This document shows, piece by piece, positions 60,339-64,000 of a DNA stretch of 64,000 nucleotides. Where the stretch lies: positions 248,001 through 312,000 of the forward strand of contig NZ_AQQR01000001.1 of assembly GCF_002210095.1 (NCBI RefSeq), given 5' to 3'. The notes under the pieces are model-generated. The model was not told the DNA's origin. It made no database searches and saw nothing but the letters and a program-made list of their open reading frames with translations. The translations under genes were made by a program, and so were the position numbers. The stretch is from Marinibacterium profundimaris. GTDB taxonomy: Bacteria > Pseudomonadota > Alphaproteobacteria > Rhodobacterales > Rhodobacteraceae. Positions within the stretch are counted from its first letter, which is position 1, and each line of letters starts with the position of its first letter.

Positions 60339-61061
60339 ATGAAACCACCTTTCGATCCGGATGCCCCGCGCAAGACCGGTCTTTTCTACAGTCTCAGATC
60401 ATCGTTCCTGACCGGGATCGTCGTCATCGCCCCGATCAGCCTGACGGTGTGGCTGATCTTCGCGGTGGTCAGCTGGTTCGACAAGGTCGTCCTGCCCTTC
60501 GTGCCGGGACGGTTGCAGCCGGAAACGCTGATCGGGATCAACTTCTTCGGTCTCGGCGTGGTGATCTTCCTGATCTTCACGATCGTGGTGGGCTGGATCG
60601 CCAAGGGGCTGATCGGCCGGTCGCTGATCCGGCAGGCGGAAAACATCGTCGACCGGATGCCGGTCGTGCGCACCGTCTACAACGGGATCAAGCAGATCTC
60701 CGAAACGGTCTTTGCCCAGTCGGAACGGTCCTTCGAACAGGCGGTTCTGATCGAATATCCCCGCCGCGGGATCTGGGCCATCGGGTTCATCTCGACCCAT
60801 GCCAAAGGCGAAATCCTGCGCCGGGCCGGCACCGGCGAACGGATCGTCAGCGTCTTCGTCCCGACAACGCCGAACCCCACCTCGGGCTTCCTGCTCTACT
60901 TCCCCGAGGACGACGTGATCGAACTGGACATGTCGGTGGAAGAGGCGGCGAAGCTGGTGATCTCGGCGGGCCTTGTCTATCCCAACGGCAGCAACGAGGG
61001 CGAGGACAAGGTCGAACCCGCCGTGCTCCCGCAGCAGCACAGGGTCCGCGAACGCGCCTGA
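60339..61061 (+). CDS. DUF502-family membrane protein
   Basis: A 240-residue inner-membrane protein of the DUF502 family. Two hydrophobic segments (about 22-45 and 72-92) precede the soluble C-terminal half with DRMPVVRTVYNGIKQISETV, VLIEYPRRGIWAIGFIS and VFVPTTPNPTSGFLLYFPED. Function is unknown. An ATG two codons earlier (60333) is an equally possible start. It ends the plus-strand run of psu genes. Confidence 0.85.
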   Translation: MKPPFDPDAPRKTGLFYSLRSSFLTGIVVIAPISLTVWLIFAVVSWFDKVVLPFVPGRLQPETLIGINFFGLGVVIFLIFTIVVGWIAKGLIGRSLIRQAENIVDRMPVVRTVYNGIKQISETVFAQSERSFEQAVLIEYPRRGIWAIGFISTHAKGEILRRAGTGERIVSVFVPTTPNPTSGFLLYFPEDDVIELDMSVEEAAKLVISAGLVYPNGSNEGEDKVEPAVLPQQHRVRERA

Positions 61062-61128
61062 CCGCCCTTCCCGCCCGCGCACGCGGTGCCGCGCCAGGAC
61101 GACGCAAGCGCCCCTTCCGGGCCAGCCG

Positions 61129-62163
61129 TCAGCTGAACATCTCCACCATGTCCACGCTGCTGCGCGCGCCGATATCGTCGAAATGGCTCTCCAGGAAGGC
61201 CTCGGCCGAACTGCGCCCCGCCGCCTTCAGCTGGGCCAGCAGCGGCGGCGTCGGCACCAGCTTGGTCGCCTCCGACAGCATGTTCATCAGCACGTCGTCG
61301 GCAATCATGTGCAGGTAGACACGCTGCATCCGCCCCTGCGGCATGGTCCCGTCATCCAGCAGCCGCTGCACGAAGGCAATCGCCCGCATCTCCCGCAGCA
61401 GCGAGGTGTTGAACGAAATCTCATTGATCCGGTTCTGGATCTGCTGCGGCGTCACCGGCACCGCGTCCCGCACCAGCGGATTGATGTTGATCACCACGAT
61501 ATCCTGCGGCAGCTCCCGGTCGAACAGCGGAAACAGCGCCGGGTTCCCGGTATAGCCGCCGTCCCAGTAGGCCTCCACCTCGCCGGTCTCGGGGCTCTCG
61601 ATCTCCACCGCCTTGAAGATCGACGGCAGGCAGGCTGAGGCCAGGATCGCATCGGTCGAGATCTCTTCGCCCGAGAAGATCCGGATCTTGCCGCTGCGCA
61701 CATTGGTGGCACAGATGTACAGCCTCGGCCCGGCATCCGAACAGACCTTGTCGTAATCGAAGACATCCACGATGGGCCGCAGCGGATTGGTGTAGAAAGG
61801 CCCGAAGGCATAGGGCGACACGATCCGCGCCACCGTTTCCCCGAACATGTAGAACGGCGACATCCGCACCGCCCGGGCAATGCCCCGCGGGCTGACGCCT
61901 TCCATCCATTGCTCGAAGGCCCGGTCGTTGATCGCCCCCATCCGGCTCCACAGCCAGTCGAGGTTCTCGCGCGCCGCCTCCGGCCCGCCGCGCACCATGC
62001 CGGCCTTCAGCGCCGCGCCGTTCAGCGCCCCGGCCGATGTGCCGGAAATCCCCGCGATCTCCACCTCTGGCTCTTCCAGCAACCGGTCCAGCACGCCCCA
62101 GGTATAGGCCCCGTGCGCGCCGCCGCCCTGCAGCGCCAGGTTGATCCGCTTCTTCACCGTCAT
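61129..62163 (-). CDS. Patatin-like phospholipase
   Basis: A 344-residue cytosolic or membrane-associated lipase. The oxyanion motif GGGAHG lies near 15, the nucleophile elbow GTSAG near 42 and the DGG dyad in YWDGGYTGNP near 210, so the Ser-Asp catalytic pair is intact. No signal peptide is seen. The ATG at 62163 is used; a start at 62190 adds nine residues. From memory, similar proteins in Rhodobacteraceae are linked to polyhydroxyalkanoate or membrane-lipid turnover, but this is not shown here. Confidence 0.88.
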   Translation of the reverse strand: MTVKKRINLALQGGGAHGAYTWGVLDRLLEEPEVEIAGISGTSAGALNGAALKAGMVRGGPEAARENLDWLWSRMGAINDRAFEQWMEGVSPRGIARAVRMSPFYMFGETVARIVSPYAFGPFYTNPLRPIVDVFDYDKVCSDAGPRLYICATNVRSGKIRIFSGEEISTDAILASACLPSIFKAVEIESPETGEVEAYWDGGYTGNPALFPLFDRELPQDIVVININPLVRDAVPVTPQQIQNRINEISFNTSLLREMRAIAFVQRLLDDGTMPQGRMQRVYLHMIADDVLMNMLSEATKLVPTPPLLAQLKAAGRSSAEAFLESHFDDIGARSSVDMVEMFS

Positions 62164-62501
62164 TTCCACCGTCCGATCCGGGCCCGACACCCCTCAAACA
62201 TTCCGTTGACCGGGCGCCACGGGATCAACGGACCCCACGCCCCTGTCTTCTTCTTGGCCCAAATACCTCCGGGGGAGTCCGCCAGCGGCGGACGGGGGCA
62301 GCGCCCCCGCGCGACGGTCCGTCCCGGCTCCGTCCCCCGTCTTTCTGCACCTGCACACATCCTCCACGTCTGTCGCGCAGGCGCAATGAAAATGACCGCG
62401 CCGCCCTGCCGCAGGCCGATGACGCATAAGTCACATTGCTGTCGGAATACCTCTGCTAGAAGCAGGCCCTGACAGATCGCGCAGAGCAAGGAGCCAGAGC
62501 C
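62164..62501. other. Divergent gap patatin / ppk2
   Basis: A 338-base gap holding the inverted compound repeat at 62241-62309. No other element was recognised. Confidence 0.55.
62241..62309 (-). repeat. Compound intergenic repeat, copy 2
   Basis: On the minus strand it carries GGGGGCGCTGCCCCC, TCCGCCGCTGGCGGA and GGAGGTATTTGGGCCAAGAA, then GAAGACAGGGG. It is near-identical to 1841-1910 but in the opposite orientation, with the same two hairpins. Confidence 0.8.
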
Positions 62502-63422
62502 ATGGCCAAGCCCCCCAAGAAAGAACCCGCCCTCGACTGGCTCGAAGCCGAACTGGCCGATACGCTCGACGAGGATTACGAGCTGGAAATGTCCGAACCC
62601 GCCCTGTCGATGGAACTTCGCCGGCTCTACCGAGAGGCGCATCCGCCGACGCTGGAGCGCAAGGATTACTTCGAACAGCTCATCCGCCTGCAATCCGAGC
62701 TGATCAAGCTGCAGGACTGGGTCCAGCACACCGGCGAAAAGATCGTGGTGATCTTCGAAGGCCGCGACAGCGCCGGCAAGGGCGGGGTGATCAAGCGCAT
62801 CACTCAGCGGCTCAACCCGCGCATCGTGCGCACCGTGGCCCTGCCCGCCCCCTCGGACCGCGAAAAGACGCAATGGTACTTCCAGCGCTACGTGCCGCAC
62901 CTGCCGGCCGCGGGTGAAATCGTGCTCTTCGACCGCTCCTGGTACAACCGGTCCGGCGTGGAACGGGTGATGGGCTTTGCCTCGGAAGACGAGGTGGAAC
63001 AGTTCTTCAACGACGTGCCCGAATTCGAACGGATGCTGGTGCGCTCGGGCATCCGGCTGGTGAAATACTGGTTCTCGATCACCGATGCCGAACAGCAGCT
63101 GCGGTTCCTGATGCGCATCCACGACCCGATGAAGCAATGGAAGCTCTCGCCGATGGACCTGCAAAGCCGCGTCCGCTGGGAGGATTACACCAAGGCCAAG
63201 GAAGACACCTTCGCCCGAACCAACATCCCCGAAGCGCCCTGGTACATCGTGCCCGGCAACGACAAGAAACGCGCGCGGCTGAACTGCATCGACCACCTGC
63301 TGAGCATGGTGCCCTACGAGCCGGTCGAACACGAGGAGGTCAACCTTCCCGACCGCGTCCACAACGAGGAATACGAGCGCGCGGTGCTGCCGCCGGAGCT
63401 TTACGTGCCGTCGAAATACTGA
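62502..63422 (+). CDS. ppk2: Polyphosphate kinase 2
   Basis: Transfers phosphate between polyphosphate and a nucleotide. The 306 residues contain one PPK2 domain: Walker A FEGRDSAGKGGVIKRI near 88 and the lid/Walker B LFDRSWYNRSGVERVMGF near 146. The acidic N-terminus and the CIDHLLSMVPYE C-terminal segment fit class I PPK2. GGAG precedes the ATG. It is divergent from the patatin gene. Confidence 0.96.
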   Translation: MAKPPKKEPALDWLEAELADTLDEDYELEMSEPALSMELRRLYREAHPPTLERKDYFEQLIRLQSELIKLQDWVQHTGEKIVVIFEGRDSAGKGGVIKRITQRLNPRIVRTVALPAPSDREKTQWYFQRYVPHLPAAGEIVLFDRSWYNRSGVERVMGFASEDEVEQFFNDVPEFERMLVRSGIRLVKYWFSITDAEQQLRFLMRIHDPMKQWKLSPMDLQSRVRWEDYTKAKEDTFARTNIPEAPWYIVPGNDKKRARLNCIDHLLSMVPYEPVEHEEVNLPDRVHNEEYERAVLPPELYVPSKY

Positions 63423-63631
63423 CCGCCCCGCAGGCAGCACCCGGCCCCGGCGGACGATGGCCGATACCGGAAATTTCGAATGTCTGGTTGTGGCGCTTTC
63501 CGGGCGCGCGCGATAGAGACCCGGAGGCCGGGTCAAAGGCGGTGCCCGGCCCGCCCGCGCGGGCGCCGGAACCGACGCCGGTCACGGGCGCGCGCAGCGT
63601 CGATCTGTGCAACCGGAGACACTCGCCCGAC

Positions 63632-63660
63632 AAAAAAAACGCCGGCACAAGGCCGGCGTT
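63632..63660 (-). terminator. Rho-independent terminator on the minus strand
   Basis: AACGCCGGC-loop-GCCGGCGTT (9 bp, 5-base loop), then eight Ts on the minus strand. It is the strongest intrinsic terminator seen in the window, although no minus-strand gene precedes it inside the window. Confidence 0.75.
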
Positions 63661-63707
63661 CAGTTATTGAGGCAGGTTTCATACAGGCAAGAAACCTATC
63701 GAGCAGT
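63632..63707 (-). ncRNA. Candidate small RNA
   Basis: A minus-strand promoter TTGGAT-N17-TATAAC (63737-63742 and 63714-63719) precedes about 75 bases ending in a strong terminator. The transcript would fold an AGGTTTC/GAAACCT hairpin (63674-63697), then the AACGCCGGC/GCCGGCGTT terminator stem followed by eight Us. No protein-coding frame is convincing. No known family was recognised. Confidence 0.45.
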
Positions 63708-63813
63708 GCCTTAGTTATAAGCAATTTCAGGCTCGGATCCAAGCTAAAAGTTTGAAAAGACGTAAATCCGCCCCTAGTCTGAACCCACAATAAAATAAGG
63801 GCAGGACGAGATA

Positions 63814-64000
63814 GTGCACGCAATGCGTCGAGAATTTTTCCAAAAGAACTGCGTCGCACTGGCGCTCGCATGGGGCATACTGGCCCCTGTTACGGCGGCC
63901 GGAGAATCGGCCCATGGCATAGCTATGTACGGCGACCCGGCCCTGCCACCTGATTTTGTGTCCCTGCCCTATGCCAACCCCGATGCTCCCAGGGGCGGAA
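63814..64000 (+). CDS. Peptide ABC transporter substrate-binding protein, YejA-like (3' end outside window)
   Basis: The first 62 codons of an exported solute-binding protein. After a signal peptide (about residues 1-30, ending TAAG), ESAHGIAMYGDPALPPDFVS and LPYANPDAPRGG match the conserved start of family 5 (YejA/microcin C-type) periplasmic peptide-binding proteins. AGGA lies before the GTG at 63814; an ATG at 63823 in the same frame is the alternative start. The gene runs off the right edge. Confidence 0.8.
   Translation, partial: MHAMRREFFQKNCVALALAWGILAPVTAAGESAHGIAMYGDPALPPDFVSLPYANPDAPRGG

Larger units (their letters stand above)
63423..63813. other. Gap between ppk2 and the ABC binding-protein gene
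   Basis: A 391-base gap. The left part holds a GACCCGG-AGG-CCGGGTC hairpin (63518-63534) that may terminate ppk2. The AT-rich right part holds a candidate minus-strand small RNA (63632-63707) and should hold the promoter of the next plus-strand gene. Confidence 0.5.

Overview
The window is GC-rich DNA from an alphaproteobacterium, most likely a marine Rhodobacteraceae (Roseobacter-type) species. This is inferred from the recA-cckA neighbourhood, GTTC-N7-type LexA and TTAA-N7-TTAA CtrA sites, the Usg-like and DUF6614-like proteins, a DmdB-like acyl-CoA ligase, a DctPQM TRAP transporter and the zwf-pgl-pgi operon. No phage, IS element or CRISPR array was seen.

Layout. 1-12 kb is housekeeping: the 3' part of typA, a DUF1330 protein, alaS, recA, a small sulfotransferase-fold protein, the hybrid kinase cckA, an RsmB-like RNA methyltransferase and guaB. 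12.5-14.6 kb holds an orphan 2Fe-2S/ASKHA corrinoid-activator-type protein. 14.6-35.6 kb is one large exopolysaccharide (EPS) locus of the Wzx/Wzy type: priming sugar transferase, Wza-like lipoprotein, TPR-like protein, Cys-rich secreted protein, two Wzy-like polymerase/ligase proteins, Wzc-like tyrosine kinase, NusG/RfaH-like factor, flippase, five glycosyltransferases, two hexapeptide acyltransferases, and gmd plus fcl for GDP-fucose. 36-39 kb is a TRAP transporter, then tRNA-Gly(CCC) and a low-GC acyltransferase that looks acquired. 40.8-46.8 kb has the acyl-CoA ligase and the pgi/pgl/zwf operon. 47-64 kb is mixed: a radical SAM protein, Usg, gyrA, an M32 carboxypeptidase, ctaA, a TrmJ-type methyltransferase, a ThiE-like protein, a HupE/DUF4198 divergent pair, pseudouridine catabolism genes, a DUF502 protein, a patatin, ppk2 and the start of a peptide ABC-transporter binding protein.

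How it may work together. Three perfect TTAA-N7-TTAA sites lie in gaps: one 56-70 bp upstream of cckA, and two in the EPS locus on either side of the Wza-like gene. This suggests the CckA-ChpT-CtrA phosphorelay both feeds back on cckA and controls EPS export. The EPS locus also encodes its own NusG paralog. The gap before the oppositely oriented flippase operon carries an ops-like GCGGTAGC element in the arm of a 9-bp inverted repeat, so RfaH-like antitermination is a plausible second layer. The recA promoter spacer carries a GTTC-N7-GATC-N7-GAAC composite LexA site.

Other non-coding signals are at least eleven copies of a roughly 30-bp dispersed intergenic repeat, a perfect 19-bp GC hairpin after pgi, and a candidate small RNA near 63.7 kb on the minus strand. 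All functions are read from sequence motifs and remembered family features; no search was run.
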